Source: Pseudomonas sp. URMO17WK12:I11 (lineage in GTDB: Bacteria; Pseudomonadota; Gammaproteobacteria; Pseudomonadales; Pseudomonadaceae). From it: a stretch of DNA of 64,000 bases. Each line of letters opens with the position of its first letter. Positions within the stretch are counted from its first letter, which is position 1. Positions 18,737 through 28,312 of this stretch are shown piece by piece. Both the position numbers and the translations under genes were made by a program. The notes under the pieces were generated by a model. The model saw nothing but the letters and a program-made list of their open reading frames with translations. It did no database searches and was not told the origin of the DNA. The DNA is taken from NCBI RefSeq assembly GCF_007677725.1, contig NZ_VEDF01000003.1, forward strand, positions 62,001-126,000, written 5' to 3'.

Positions 18737-19224
18737 TGGCCAAGTCGCGCCGCAACAACGGTTGGGTCATCTGGCTGACGTTCGCCGTGGGGCTGCTGCT
18801 CAGCGTCTCGCCGATGCCGCAGTTCCTCGAGGTGTTCCGGCCCATGTGGCTGGCGCTGCTGGTGTCGTTCTGGACCCTGACGGTGCCGAACAAGGTCGGC
18901 ATGACCACCGCCTTCATTCTTGGCCTGGCCGAAGACGTCCTGTACGGCACGCTGCTGGGGCAAAATGCGCTGATCCTGACCCTGATCACGTTCCTCGTGC
19001 TGTCGTTGCAACAGCGCCTGCGCATGTTCCCGCTGTGGCAACAGAGCCTGGTGATCCTGGTGATCTTCGGCATCGCCCAGCTGATCCAGTTGTGGCTCAG
19101 CGCCCTGACCGGCAACCGCCTGCCGACCCTGGCGCTGGTCTGGTCGGCGGTCATCAGTGCCTTGCTCTGGCCATGGGTCAGCTTCGCCCTGCGCGATGTG
19201 CGCCGGCGCTTGCACATCCATTGA
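18736..19224 (+). CDS. mreD: Rod-shape-determining protein MreD
   Basis: A 162-residue inner-membrane protein with about five hydrophobic helices, partner of MreC. The charged start MAKSRRNNGWVIWLTF and the loop AEDVLYGTLLGQNAL are characteristic. Two overlapping ATGs exist: the one at 18736 is five bases after GGAGG and is preferred, while that at 18733 would leave only two bases. The ATGs overlap the mreC stop, so translation is coupled. maf follows 31 bases later. Confidence 0.94.
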   Translation: MAKSRRNNGWVIWLTFAVGLLLSVSPMPQFLEVFRPMWLALLVSFWTLTVPNKVGMTTAFILGLAEDVLYGTLLGQNALILTLITFLVLSLQQRLRMFPLWQQSLVILVIFGIAQLIQLWLSALTGNRLPTLALVWSAVISALLWPWVSFALRDVRRRLHIH

Positions 19225-19255
19225 CACGCCGCGCCACTGACAGGGAGATGTCTGC

Positions 19256-19888
19256 ATGAAACCACTCTACCTCGCCTCCGGCTCCCCACGCCGGCGGGAA
19301 CTGCTCGAGCAGATCGGCGTGCCGTTCAGCGTAGTCAGCGCCCCCATCGATGAAACCGTGCTGCCTGGCGAAAGCGCTGTGGCCTATGTGCAGCGTCTGG
19401 CGTTGGCCAAGGCCGAGGCCGGGCTGGCCAGGCTGCTCAGTGAAGGTGCGCTCGCCCAGGCCGGTGCAGTGGTGCTCGGAGCTGACACGGCGGTAGTGCT
19501 CGATGGGCGCATTCTGGGCAAGCCGGACAACCAGGCACACGCCCTGGCGATGCTGGCCGAGCTCGGCGGCCGCGAGCATCAGGTCCTCACGGCGCTTGCC
19601 TTGAGCGACGGTGAGTCGCGCCACCTCCAGTGCGTCAGCAGCAGCGTCCGGTTTCGCCCCATCGCCGGCGCAGAGGCCGAGCGCTACTGGGCCAGCGGCG
19701 AGCCGGCGGACAAGGCCGGTGGTTACGCCATCCAAGGCCTGGGCGCGGTGTTCGTCACCGCACTCGAAGGCAGCTATTCGGCAGTGGTCGGCCTGCCGCT
19801 GTGCGAAACGGCCGAGCTGCTCGCCCGTTTCGGCATCGACTGTTGGCAGGTCCCGGCGCTTTTGCCTGAGGTAACAAAGCAGCGGTAG
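19256..19888 (+). CDS. maf: Maf-family nucleoside triphosphate pyrophosphatase (dTTP/UTP type, YhdE)
   Basis: A 210-residue cytoplasmic house-cleaning pyrophosphatase. The N-terminal [19 protein letters not shown] loop binds the phosphates; [17 protein letters not shown] holds the catalytic aspartate, and [13 protein letters not shown] is the third signature. The YhdE subgroup hydrolyses dTTP and UTP. GGGAG lies eight bases before the ATG. It sits in the usual mreD-maf-rng order, and no defect is seen. Confidence 0.95.
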   Translation: MKPLYLASGSPRRRELLEQIGVPFSVVSAPIDETVLPGESAVAYVQRLALAKAEAGLARLLSEGALAQAGAVVLGADTAVVLDGRILGKPDNQAHALAMLAELGGREHQVLTALALSDGESRHLQCVSSSVRFRPIAGAEAERYWASGEPADKAGGYAIQGLGAVFVTALEGSYSAVVGLPLCETAELLARFGIDCWQVPALLPEVTKQR

Positions 19889-19942
19889 CCAGCCAGACGC
19901 CTGCGATCCATCATTACCCAAGACCTTTGACGAGAGCCTGCC

Positions 19943-21400
19943 ATGAGTGAAGAGATCCTGATCAACATCACCCCGATGGAATCACGCGTGGCGGTGGTGG
20001 AAAACGGGGTGCTGCAGGAAGTGCACGTCGAGCGCACCTTGCGCCGCGGTATCGTCGGCAATATCTACAAGGGCAAGGTGGTGCGGGTCTTGCCGGGCAT
20101 GCAGGCGGCATTCGTCGACATTGGCCTTGAGCGCGCAGCATTCATCCACGCGTCGGAAATCTCCCAGCGCGAAGGCTCCGCCGTCGAAAACATCACTGCC
20201 CTGGTGCATGAAGGCCAGGCCCTGGTGGTGCAAGTCACCAAGGACCCAATCGGCACCAAGGGCGCACGCCTGACCACCCAGCTCTCGATTCCCTCGCGTT
20301 ACCTGGTGTACATGCCGCGCAGCAGCCACGTCGGCATTTCCCTGAAAATCGAAGACGAAGCGGAACGCGAACGCCTCAAGCGCGTAGTCAGCGACTGCAT
20401 GGACAGCGAAAACATCAAGGACGCCGGCGGCTTCATTCTGCGCACCGCCGCCGAAGGCGCGCGCGCCGAAGAAATCCTGCAGGACATCCGCTACCTGCGC
20501 CGGCTCTGGGAGCAGATCGGCAGCCAGATCAGCACCTGTGGCGCCCCCACGGTCATCTACGAGGACCTCGGCCTGGCCTTGCGCACGCTGCGCGACCTGG
20601 TGAACCCGAAGATCGAGAAAATCCGCATCGACTCGCGGGAAACGTTCCAGAAAACCACGCAGTTCGTCATCGAGCTCATGCCCGAGATTGCCGATCGGCT
20701 GGAGCATTACCCCGGCGAGCGCCCGATCTTCGACCTGTACGGCGTGGAGGATGAAATCCAGCGTGCCCTGGAGCGCAAGGTGCTGCTCAAGTCCGGGGGC
20801 TACCTGGTGGTCGATCCGGCTGAAGCGATGACCACCATCGACGTCAACACCGGCGCATTCGTTGGCCACCGCAACCTTGAAGAAACCATCTTCAAGACCA
20901 ACCTGGAAGCGGCCACCGCGATCGCCCGGCAGCTGCGCCTGCGCAACATCGGCGGGATCATCATCATCGACTTCATCGACATGGAAGACGAGGAGCACCA
21001 GCGCCAGGTGTTGCGCACCCTGGAAAAGCAGCTCGAACGCGATCACGCCAAGACCAACATCATCGGCATCACCGAGCTGGGCCTGGTGCAGATGACCCGC
21101 AAACGCACGCGCGAGAGCCTTGAGCAGGTGTTGTGCGAGCCCTGCCTGGCTTGCCAGGGGCGTGGCAAGCTCAAAACGCCTGAGACGATCTGTTACGAAA
21201 TCTTCCGCGAGATACTACGCGAGGCCCGCGCCTATCAGGCTGAAGGCTATCGCGTGCTGGCCAACCAGAAGGTGGTCGATCGCCTGCTGGACGAGGAGTC
21301 TGGCAACGTGGCAGAGCTTGAAGCGTTCATCGGGCGAACCATTCGCTTCCAAGTCGAGTCGATGTATTCGCAAGAACAATATGACGTGGTGCTGCTCTGA
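19943..21400 (+). CDS. rng: Ribonuclease G
   Basis: A 485-residue endoribonuclease of the RNase E/G family, which matures the 5' end of 16S rRNA and degrades some mRNAs. An S1 domain occupies about residues 35-125. The catalytic Mg2+-binding aspartates are in TTIDVNTGAFVG (about 300) and IIIDFIDMED (about 345). A Zn-link-like CEPCLACQGRG follows near 395, carrying three cysteines. There is no RNase E-type degradosome tail, so this is RNase G. It lies between maf and yhdP. Confidence 0.96.
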   Translation: MSEEILINITPMESRVAVVENGVLQEVHVERTLRRGIVGNIYKGKVVRVLPGMQAAFVDIGLERAAFIHASEISQREGSAVENITALVHEGQALVVQVTKDPIGTKGARLTTQLSIPSRYLVYMPRSSHVGISLKIEDEAERERLKRVVSDCMDSENIKDAGGFILRTAAEGARAEEILQDIRYLRRLWEQIGSQISTCGAPTVIYEDLGLALRTLRDLVNPKIEKIRIDSRETFQKTTQFVIELMPEIADRLEHYPGERPIFDLYGVEDEIQRALERKVLLKSGGYLVVDPAEAMTTIDVNTGAFVGHRNLEETIFKTNLEAATAIARQLRLRNIGGIIIIDFIDMEDEEHQRQVLRTLEKQLERDHAKTNIIGITELGLVQMTRKRTRESLEQVLCEPCLACQGRGKLKTPETICYEIFREILREARAYQAEGYRVLANQKVVDRLLDEESGNVAELEAFIGRTIRFQVESMYSQEQYDVVLL

Positions 21401-21488
21401 GGGGTTTGGCTAAACGCCCCGCGCGGCGCCGGGTGGCAAATCTGGCACGTCGGGCCATCATGGATAAACGACCTGGAGGGCCACGGCC

Positions 21489-24400
21489 ATGGGACGTCTG
21501 AACCGCGTTCTTGCCGCCATGACCCGTTGGGGGTTGGGGATCTGCGCGTTGCTCGCAGTTGTGGTGGCGTTGTATGTCAGCCTCGGCCGCGCGCTCATAC
21601 CGCTGGTAGGCGAATATCGGGCGGAGGTTGAGGACAAAGTCGAGCAAGCGCTGGGCTTGCCCGTGCACCTGGGTGCCCTGGACGGGCGCTGGAGCGGGCT
21701 GGCGCCGGTATTGCGCGTGCGCGATCTGCAAATCGGCGAGGGCGCCTCGGCATTACGCCTGGATGAGGTCAAGGTAGTCCCGGACCTTTGGGCCAGCCTG
21801 ACTTCGCGCGAAGTTCACCTGGCACACGTCGAACTGGCCGGCGTGCAGTTGATTCTGCGCGAAGACGAGCAGGGCGCCTGGGCGGTCGAGGGGCTGCCCC
21901 GGCAGGACGATACGCCGCTCGAGCCGGCCCAGCTGCTGCAGCGTCTCCGCCAGCTGGGCCGCATCGATGTGTTCGACAGCCAGTTGACCCTGCACCCGTG
22001 GCAACGCGACCCGCTTACGCTCACTTACGCCAGTGTCGGCCTCAAGGCCGGGCCGACGCGCCAGGCCCTGGACCTGCGTGCGACGCTGCCAGACGGCCAG
22101 CCGCTGGCGCTCAACTTGCGCAGCCAGGCCACTGCCGAGGCCTGGCGCGAGGGTGCGGTCAAAGCGTACCTGAGCCTGCCGCAGAGCGACTGGGCGAAGT
22201 GGCTGCCGCCGCGTCTGCTGGGCCAGTGGCACGCTGAAACGCTGCGTGCCGGCGGCGAGTTCTGGATCGACTGGCGCCAGCGCCAGTTGCAACGCGCCGT
22301 GGTCCGTCTCAACGCCCCGCAGTTGCGCGGCGCCCACGGCGAGCGCAAGGCGGTGACACTGGATAACCTGGCCGTGTCCGCCTGGTTGCAGCGCCGCGAG
22401 CAAGGCATTGGCGTGGTCGTCGACTCGCTTGCTGCCGACATCGGCAAGCAGCGTTGGGAGACGCACCTGCAAGCGGAGCAACAGTTGGGCGGCGACCCGG
22501 CCGGCGAAACCTGGCTGATCCAGGCAGATCGTCTTGACCTGGCGCCCTTGACCCCGCTGATCGACGCCCTTGCCCCCATCCCGGACACGCTCAGGGCCGT
22601 GGTCGACGGCCTCAAGGTCACCGGTGCGCTGCGCAATGTCCGACTAGAGGCCCGGCCTCACGCCGAAGGCAACCAGCGCCTGCAATTTGCTGCCAACCTG
22701 GAGCGTGTCGGCTTCGACGCCTACCATGGCGCGCCAGCGGCCGATAACGTCAGTGGCAGCATCAGCGGCGATCTGGGGCACGGTGAACTGCGCCTGGACA
22801 CCGATGCCTTCATGCTCCACCTGTACCCGATCTTCGCCAAGCCCTGGCACTATCAAAAGGCCAACGCCCGGCTCACCTGGGCGCTTGACGAACACGGCTT
22901 CACCCTCGTTGCGCCCTACCTCAAGGTGCTCGGCGAAGAGGGCAAGATCGCCGGCGACTTCCTGATCCGCCTATTGTTCGACGAAGGCCGAGAGAGCTAC
23001 ATGGACCTGCGCGTGGGGCTTACCGAGGGCGATGGTCGCTATACCGCCAAGTACCTGCCCGAGGTGCTCAGCCCGGCGTTGGATGAATGGCTGCGCAGCG
23101 CCATCGTCAAGGGCAATGTCGATGAGGGCTATTTCCAGTACCAAGGCTCGTTGAACCATGGCGCTTCGCCGCAAGCGCGCAGCATCAGCCTGTTCTTCAA
23201 GGTCAACGACGCTGCGCTGGATTTCCAACCCGGTTGGCCGCAGGTGCAGCACGTCGACGGCGACGTGCTGATCGAGGACAGCGGCGTGCGCATCAAGGCG
23301 CGCAAGGGTTTGCTGCTCGATACCCAGGTCAGCGACGTGGCGGTGAACATTCCTCATGTCGAGGACGGTGAGCACAGCCGGCTGTTCCTGGACGGCGATT
23401 TCGATGGCAGGCTCGGCGATGGCTTGAAGATCCTCCAGCAAGCGCCGATCGGCACCGGCGAGATCTTCGCCGGCTGGGAAGGCGAGGGCCCGCTCAAAGG
23501 CAAGGTGAAGCTCGAGATACCGTTGGCGCATGGCGAGCAGCCGAAGGTCCGGGTGGACTTCGCCACAGCCGATGCGCGCCTGAAAATCACCCCGCCTACC
23601 CTGGAGCTGTCTCGCCTGAAAGGCGATTTCAGTTTCGATCTGGACAAGGGCCTGAGCGGCAAGGACATCAGCTTGCAGGCGTTCGGCAAGCCGGTGACCG
23701 CGCAGATCAGCGCCGAGGGCCAGCCCGGCGCCATGCAGACGCGCATCGACGCGAGCGGCACGGTGGCACTCAACGCCCTGACCGACTGGCTGCAGTTCAA
23801 GCAGAACCTGCCTGCCTCGGGCGAGCTGCCCTATCAGTTGCAGGTCAACTTGGGCAGCCGGGACAACAGCCTGAGTGTCGACTCCTCGCTCAAAGGCCTG
23901 GCCATCGATCTGCCTGCGCCGTTCGGCAAGTCTGCCACGCAGACGCGCGCCAGCCGCTTTGGCATGAACCTGCAAGGCGCCGAGCGACGTTTCGATGCCG
24001 CGTATGCGGACCTGGCGCGCTTTGCCTACGCGGCACCTGCAGAAAAACTCGATCAGGGTCGCGGCGAATTGCTCCTCGGCAGTGGTCAGGCGCTGTTGCC
24101 AGTAGGGCAAGGGCTGAGGGTCACAGGGCGGCTGGAGAGTCTGGATCTTGCACCTTGGCAGGAACAGGCGGCGCGCTTAGCCGGGGATGATCCAGGCGGT
24201 AACGCGCGTCAACTGCTGCAGAGTGTCGATCTCAGCATTGGCCAGTTGCATGCCCTGGGCACCACGCTCAACCAGGCGGTGGTACGCCTGGCCCGTGGTG
24301 GCCCGGCCTGGGATCTGCGGGTGGACAGCAAGGAAGTCATCGGCAATGCGCGTCTGCCGGATGCCAAGGCGGCGCCGATGACCGTGCGCCTGCAGACCCT

Positions 24401-25298
24401 GCGTCTGCCGGCGGCTGATCCGGCACAGGCGCAGGCCGAGCAGGGGCCAGATCCGCTGGCCTCGTTCGATCCGCACGATGTGCCCGCGCTGGATCTGAGC
24501 ATCGACAAGCTGTATCGCGGCGATGATCTGTACGGCAGCGCTGCGCTCAAGCTGCGACCCACTGCCGGTGGCGTGTCGGCGCAGGATATCGCCCTCGATT
24601 TCAAAGGCCTTAAAATCGACGGTAACGGCGCCTGGGAGGGTACAACCGGCGCAACCAGCAGCTGGTACAAGGGCCGCCTGGCCGGCGGGAACCTCGCTGA
24701 GGTGCTCAAGGCCTGGGGCTTTGCGCCCACCGTGACCAGCCGCGAATTCCGCCTGGATGTCGACGGTCGCTGGCCAGGCTCGCCTGCCTGGGTCGATCTC
24801 AAACGCTTCTCCGGCAGCATGGACGCGGCGTTGCGCAGCGGCCAGTTCGTCGAGGTCGAGGGCGGCGCCCAGGCGCTGCGGGTATTTGGCTTGCTCAACT
24901 TCAACTCCATCGGGCGGCGCCTGCGCCTGGACTTCTCCGACTTGTTCGAAAAAGGCCTGGCGTATGACCGGGTCAAAGGCCTGCTGGTCGCCAGCGACGG
25001 CGTGTATGTCACGCGTGAGCCCATCGCAGTGACCGGGCCGTCCAGCAATTTCGAGCTCGATGGCACGCTGGACCTGGTGCGCGACCGCGTTGCGGCCAAT
25101 TTGCAGGTGACCTTGCCGGTTACCAACAATCTGCCGCTGGCTGCGCTGATCGTGGGGGCACCGGCAGTCGGCGGCGCGCTGTTTTTGGTCGACCAACTGA
25201 TCGGCGACCGCGTGTCGCGCTTTGCCAGCGTGCATTATCGCGTCGAAGGGCCCGTAAAAGAGCCTAAAATCACCTTTGTGAAACCTTTCAACCGATGA
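21489..25298 (+). CDS. yhdP: YhdP-family AsmA-like envelope lipid-transport protein
   Basis: A 1269-residue protein with one N-terminal transmembrane helix (about residues 10-32) and a very long periplasmic part rich in beta-strands. This is the layout of the bridge-like AsmA/YhdP proteins, which carry phospholipid from inner to outer membrane. The DUF3971 region lies in the middle and an AsmA-type C-terminal segment (SREFRLDVDGRWPGSPAWVD onward) near residue 1080; it ends with a hydrophobic stretch (NNLPLAALIVGAPAVGGALF). GGAGG precedes the ATG. It runs with rng and meets the nitrilase-like gene within a few bases. Confidence 0.92.
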   Translation: MGRLNRVLAAMTRWGLGICALLAVVVALYVSLGRALIPLVGEYRAEVEDKVEQALGLPVHLGALDGRWSGLAPVLRVRDLQIGEGASALRLDEVKVVPDLWASLTSREVHLAHVELAGVQLILREDEQGAWAVEGLPRQDDTPLEPAQLLQRLRQLGRIDVFDSQLTLHPWQRDPLTLTYASVGLKAGPTRQALDLRATLPDGQPLALNLRSQATAEAWREGAVKAYLSLPQSDWAKWLPPRLLGQWHAETLRAGGEFWIDWRQRQLQRAVVRLNAPQLRGAHGERKAVTLDNLAVSAWLQRREQGIGVVVDSLAADIGKQRWETHLQAEQQLGGDPAGETWLIQADRLDLAPLTPLIDALAPIPDTLRAVVDGLKVTGALRNVRLEARPHAEGNQRLQFAANLERVGFDAYHGAPAADNVSGSISGDLGHGELRLDTDAFMLHLYPIFAKPWHYQKANARLTWALDEHGFTLVAPYLKVLGEEGKIAGDFLIRLLFDEGRESYMDLRVGLTEGDGRYTAKYLPEVLSPALDEWLRSAIVKGNVDEGYFQYQGSLNHGASPQARSISLFFKVNDAALDFQPGWPQVQHVDGDVLIEDSGVRIKARKGLLLDTQVSDVAVNIPHVEDGEHSRLFLDGDFDGRLGDGLKILQQAPIGTGEIFAGWEGEGPLKGKVKLEIPLAHGEQPKVRVDFATADARLKITPPTLELSRLKGDFSFDLDKGLSGKDISLQAFGKPVTAQISAEGQPGAMQTRIDASGTVALNALTDWLQFKQNLPASGELPYQLQVNLGSRDNSLSVDSSLKGLAIDLPAPFGKSATQTRASRFGMNLQGAERRFDAAYADLARFAYAAPAEKLDQGRGELLLGSGQALLPVGQGLRVTGRLESLDLAPWQEQAARLAGDDPGGNARQLLQSVDLSIGQLHALGTTLNQAVVRLARGGPAWDLRVDSKEVIGNARLPDAKAAPMTVRLQTLRLPAADPAQAQAEQGPDPLASFDPHDVPALDLSIDKLYRGDDLYGSAALKLRPTAGGVSAQDIALDFKGLKIDGNGAWEGTTGATSSWYKGRLAGGNLAEVLKAWGFAPTVTSREFRLDVDGRWPGSPAWVDLKRFSGSMDAALRSGQFVEVEGGAQALRVFGLLNFNSIGRRLRLDFSDLFEKGLAYDRVKGLLVASDGVYVTREPIAVTGPSSNFELDGTLDLVRDRVAANLQVTLPVTNNLPLAALIVGAPAVGGALFLVDQLIGDRVSRFASVHYRVEGPVKEPKITFVKPFNR

Positions 25299-25312
25299 GT
25301 GTGGGAGTGCCC

Positions 25313-26164
25313 ATGAAGGTTGCGGTCATCCAGATGGTCAGCCAGGACGACGTGCTGGCCAACCTGCAGCGTGCCAGCGCCTTGCTCGAACAAGCCGCAC
25401 TGGGCGGTGCGCGACTGGCGGTGCTGCCAGAAAACTTCGTCGCCATGGGGCGCAAGGATGCCGCCGCCCTGGGCCGCGCCGAGGCTTTGGGCGAAGGTCC
25501 GGTGCTGCCCTGGTTGAAACGCACCGCACGTGACCTCAGGTTATGGATTGTCGCCGGTACCTTGCCGCTGCCGCCAAATGGCCAGCCGCAGGCCAAGGCA
25601 CACGCCTGCTCACTGCTGATCGACGAACACGGTGAGGTGGTGGCACGCTACGACAAGCTTCACCTGTTCGATGTGGATGTGGCCGATAGCCGTGGCCGTT
25701 ACCGGGAGTCGGACGATTATGCCCACGGGGCACGCGTGGTGGTGGCTGACACGCCGGTGGGTCGACTGGGGCTGAGCGTGTGTTATGACCTGCGCTTTCC
25801 CGAGTTGTACAGTGCGCTGCGCGGCGCAGGTGCCGAGCTGATCACCGCGCCTGCGGCCTTTACTGCGGTGACCGGCGCCGCGCACTGGGACGTGCTGATC
25901 CGCGCCCGCGCCATCGAAACCCAGTGCTATGTTCTGGCTGCTGCTCAGGGCGGCATTCACCCAGGCCCGCGGGAAACCCACGGCCATGCCGCGATCGTCG
26001 ACCCTTGGGGGCGAGTCGTCGTACAACAGGCGCGCGGCGAAGCGGTATTGCTTGCCCAGCGCGACATCGATGAACAAGCGTCCATCAGGGCGCGCATGCC
26101 GGTCATCACGCACCGGCGCTTTTTCTCGCAGGACGCCTTGCGGCCTGCGCTCACCTCGGAGTGA
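25313..26164 (+). CDS. Carbon-nitrogen hydrolase (nitrilase superfamily, Nit1/YbeM-like)
   Basis: A 283-residue cytoplasmic amidase-fold protein. The Glu-Lys-Cys catalytic triad is visible: Glu in [10 protein letters not shown], Lys in [13 protein letters not shown] and Cys in [13 protein letters not shown]. The neighbouring sequences match the Nit1/omega-amidase-like branch, whose relatives hydrolyse deaminated glutathione. The start at 25313 has GGAG six bases upstream; an ATG at 25295 overlapping the yhdP stop is the alternative. It is followed immediately by tldD, an arrangement common in gamma-proteobacteria. Confidence 0.9.
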   Translation: MKVAVIQMVSQDDVLANLQRASALLEQAALGGARLAVLPENFVAMGRKDAAALGRAEALGEGPVLPWLKRTARDLRLWIVAGTLPLPPNGQPQAKAHACSLLIDEHGEVVARYDKLHLFDVDVADSRGRYRESDDYAHGARVVVADTPVGRLGLSVCYDLRFPELYSALRGAGAELITAPAAFTAVTGAAHWDVLIRARAIETQCYVLAAAQGGIHPGPRETHGHAAIVDPWGRVVVQQARGEAVLLAQRDIDEQASIRARMPVITHRRFFSQDALRPALTSE

Positions 26165-26166
26165 CT

Positions 26167-27606
26167 ATGAGCCAGATGTTATCCACCGTCAGCGAGCAGC
26201 TCCTGACCCCTGGCGGCCTGACCCTCGACAGCCTGCAGAGCGTGTTGGGCGAGCTGGCAGGCCCAGGCATCAATGCCGCCGACTTGTACTTCCAAGGCCA
26301 GATTTCCGAAACCTGGGCGCTGGAAGACGGCATCGTCAAGGAAGGCAGCTTCAACCTCGATCAGGGCGTCGGCGTACGTGCCCAGTCGGGTGAAAAGACC
26401 GGTTTCGCCTACAGCAACGCCATCAATCTCGAGGCGCTGACCTCCGCTGCCCGTGCGGCCCGTTCGATTTCCCGTGCCGGGCAGAACGGCACGGTCCAGG
26501 CCTTTCGCAGCCAGGACGTGACGGCGCTGTACGCGCCGGAAAACCCCTTGGATGTGCTGAGCCGCGCCGAGAAAGTCGAGCTGCTCAAGAGGGTCGATGC
26601 TGCCACCCGTGCCCTCGACCCGCGCATTCAGCAGGTCAGCGTGAGCATGGCCGGGGTCTGGGAACGTATCCTGATTGCCGCTGCCGATGGCAGCCTGGCC
26701 GCCGATGTACGTCCACTGGTGCGCTTCAACGTGAGTGTCATCGTCGAGCACAATGGTCGTCGCGAGCGCGGCGGGCAGGGCGGTGGCGGGCGCACCGACT
26801 ACCGTTTCTTCAACGAAGAGCGGGTCATGGGTTATGCCCGCGAAGCCTTGCGTCAGGCGTTGGTGAACCTTGAGGCGATTCCGGCGCCGGCGGGCACGCT
26901 GCCGGTGGTCCTCGGCTCTGGTTGGTCAGGGGTGCTGCTGCATGAAGCAGTCGGGCATGGGCTTGAGGGCGATTTCAACCGCAAAGGCAGCTCGGCGTTC
27001 AGTGGCCGGATCGGCGAGAAGGTCGCGTCCAGCCTGTGCACCATCGTCGACGATGGCACCTTGCAAGGGCGGCGGGGTTCCTTGAGCGTCGATGACGAAG
27101 GTACACCGACCGAGTGCACCACCCTGATCGAGAACGGCGTTCTCAAGGGCTACATGCAAGACAAGCTCAACGCCCGCTTGATGGGTATGGCGGTCACTGG
27201 CAACGGCCGGCGCGAGTCCTATGCCCACCTGCCGATGCCGCGCATGACCAACACCTACATGCGTGCCGGCGACAGCGATCCGCAGGAAATCATCGCCTCG
27301 GTGAAAAAGGGCATCTACTGCGCCAATCTTGGCGGCGGCCAGGTCGATATCACCAGCGGCAAGTTCGTGTTCTCGACCAGCGAGGCCTACCTGATCGAGG
27401 ACGGCAAGATCACCGCACCGGTCAAGGGTGCCACACTGATCGGCAACGGTCCGGAAGCCATGAGCCGCGTGTCGATGGTCGGCAACGACCTGGCGCTGGA
27501 CAGTGGCGTGGGCACCTGCGGCAAGGATGGGCAGTCGGTACCGGTCGGTGTCGGCCAGCCTACCTTGAAGCTGGACGCGATCACCGTGGGCGGGACTGGC
27601 GCGTGA
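26167..27606 (+). CDS. tldD: Metalloprotease TldD
   Basis: A 479-residue subunit of the TldD/TldE heterodimeric zinc protease, which processes small peptides such as microcin B17 precursor and CcdA. The zinc motif is [11 protein letters not shown] (about residues 258-268), present only in the TldD subunit. The C-terminal [13 protein letters not shown] is typical. GGAG ends five bases before the ATG at 26167; a GTG two codons upstream is less likely. Its partner pmbA (tldE) is encoded 700 bases away, with darP on the opposite strand between them. Confidence 0.97.
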   Translation: MSQMLSTVSEQLLTPGGLTLDSLQSVLGELAGPGINAADLYFQGQISETWALEDGIVKEGSFNLDQGVGVRAQSGEKTGFAYSNAINLEALTSAARAARSISRAGQNGTVQAFRSQDVTALYAPENPLDVLSRAEKVELLKRVDAATRALDPRIQQVSVSMAGVWERILIAAADGSLAADVRPLVRFNVSVIVEHNGRRERGGQGGGGRTDYRFFNEERVMGYAREALRQALVNLEAIPAPAGTLPVVLGSGWSGVLLHEAVGHGLEGDFNRKGSSAFSGRIGEKVASSLCTIVDDGTLQGRRGSLSVDDEGTPTECTTLIENGVLKGYMQDKLNARLMGMAVTGNGRRESYAHLPMPRMTNTYMRAGDSDPQEIIASVKKGIYCANLGGGQVDITSGKFVFSTSEAYLIEDGKITAPVKGATLIGNGPEAMSRVSMVGNDLALDSGVGTCGKDGQSVPVGVGQPTLKLDAITVGGTGA

Positions 27607-27656
27607 TGGCCCTGGGGACCGCTTTGCAGTCCGTTCGCGCCGGACTGGCCGCGATT

Positions 27657-27673
27657 GGGCCGCAAGGCGGCCC
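27657..27673. repeat. GC-rich hairpin between convergent tldD and darP
   Basis: GGGCCGC (27657-27663) pairs with GCGGCCC (27667-27673) around a 3-base loop, in the 76-base gap between the two stop codons. Without a T-run on either side it is an uncertain terminator, but it is the only structure available to separate the converging transcripts. Confidence 0.4.
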
Positions 27674-27682
27674 CCTGCAGAC

Positions 27683-28204
27683 TCAGCGCAAGCCGCGCTG
27701 CATTTCGTCGAGGTCGCGAATGTACTTGAACACCTTGCGCGCAGCGGCAGGCGGTTTGTTCCGCGCCTTTTCGTGCTGGGCATGGCGGATCAGCGAGCGC
27801 AGTTGCTGGCGATCGGTTTCCGGGTATTCGTTGACGAAGCGTTCGAGGTCTTCGTCGTTGCCGTCGATCAAACGGTCACGCCAGCGTTCGAGGTTGTGGA
27901 AGCGCTCGTTGTACTGGCGGCTGGAACTGTCGATCTGCTCGAGCACCGCATGAATGGCGTCCAGATCCTGGTCGCGCATCAGCTTGCCAACGAACGACAT
28001 GTGGCGTTTGCGGGCACCGTGGGCGGTGTGCTTGCTGGCATCGGCCAAGGCTTTGCGCAGCTCATCGGTGAGCGGCAGGCGAGCCAGGGTATCGGCCTTG
28101 ACCGTGGTCAGGCGCTCGCCGAGTTCGACCAGCGCATGCAGCTCGCGCTTGATCTGGGTCTTGCTTTTTTCGCCGTCGAAGGCGTCGTCGTATGAATCAA
28201 CCAT
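27683..28204 (-). CDS. darP: Dual-action ribosomal maturation protein DarP (YjgA)
   Basis: A 173-residue protein of the DUF615/YjgA family, which associates with the late 50S ribosomal precursor near the peptidyl transferase centre. The signature [20 protein letters not shown] (about residues 13-32) and the basic helical body with [14 protein letters not shown] are clear. It is transcribed against tldD and pmbA, which flank it, and is divergent from pmbA over 108 bases. The ATG at 28204 gives the normal length. Confidence 0.93.
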   Translation of the reverse strand: MVDSYDDAFDGEKSKTQIKRELHALVELGERLTTVKADTLARLPLTDELRKALADASKHTAHGARKRHMSFVGKLMRDQDLDAIHAVLEQIDSSSRQYNERFHNLERWRDRLIDGNDEDLERFVNEYPETDRQQLRSLIRHAQHEKARNKPPAAARKVFKYIRDLDEMQRGLR

Positions 28205-28312
28205 GGTGGCAGTCCGCTAGAAATCGCCGCCATGATAACCAGTCGGGGGCCGCTTGTCCGGCCCGGTCGTAGAATGACCCTTGCCGAACGCAGCATTTGA
28301 GTGGAGAAAACC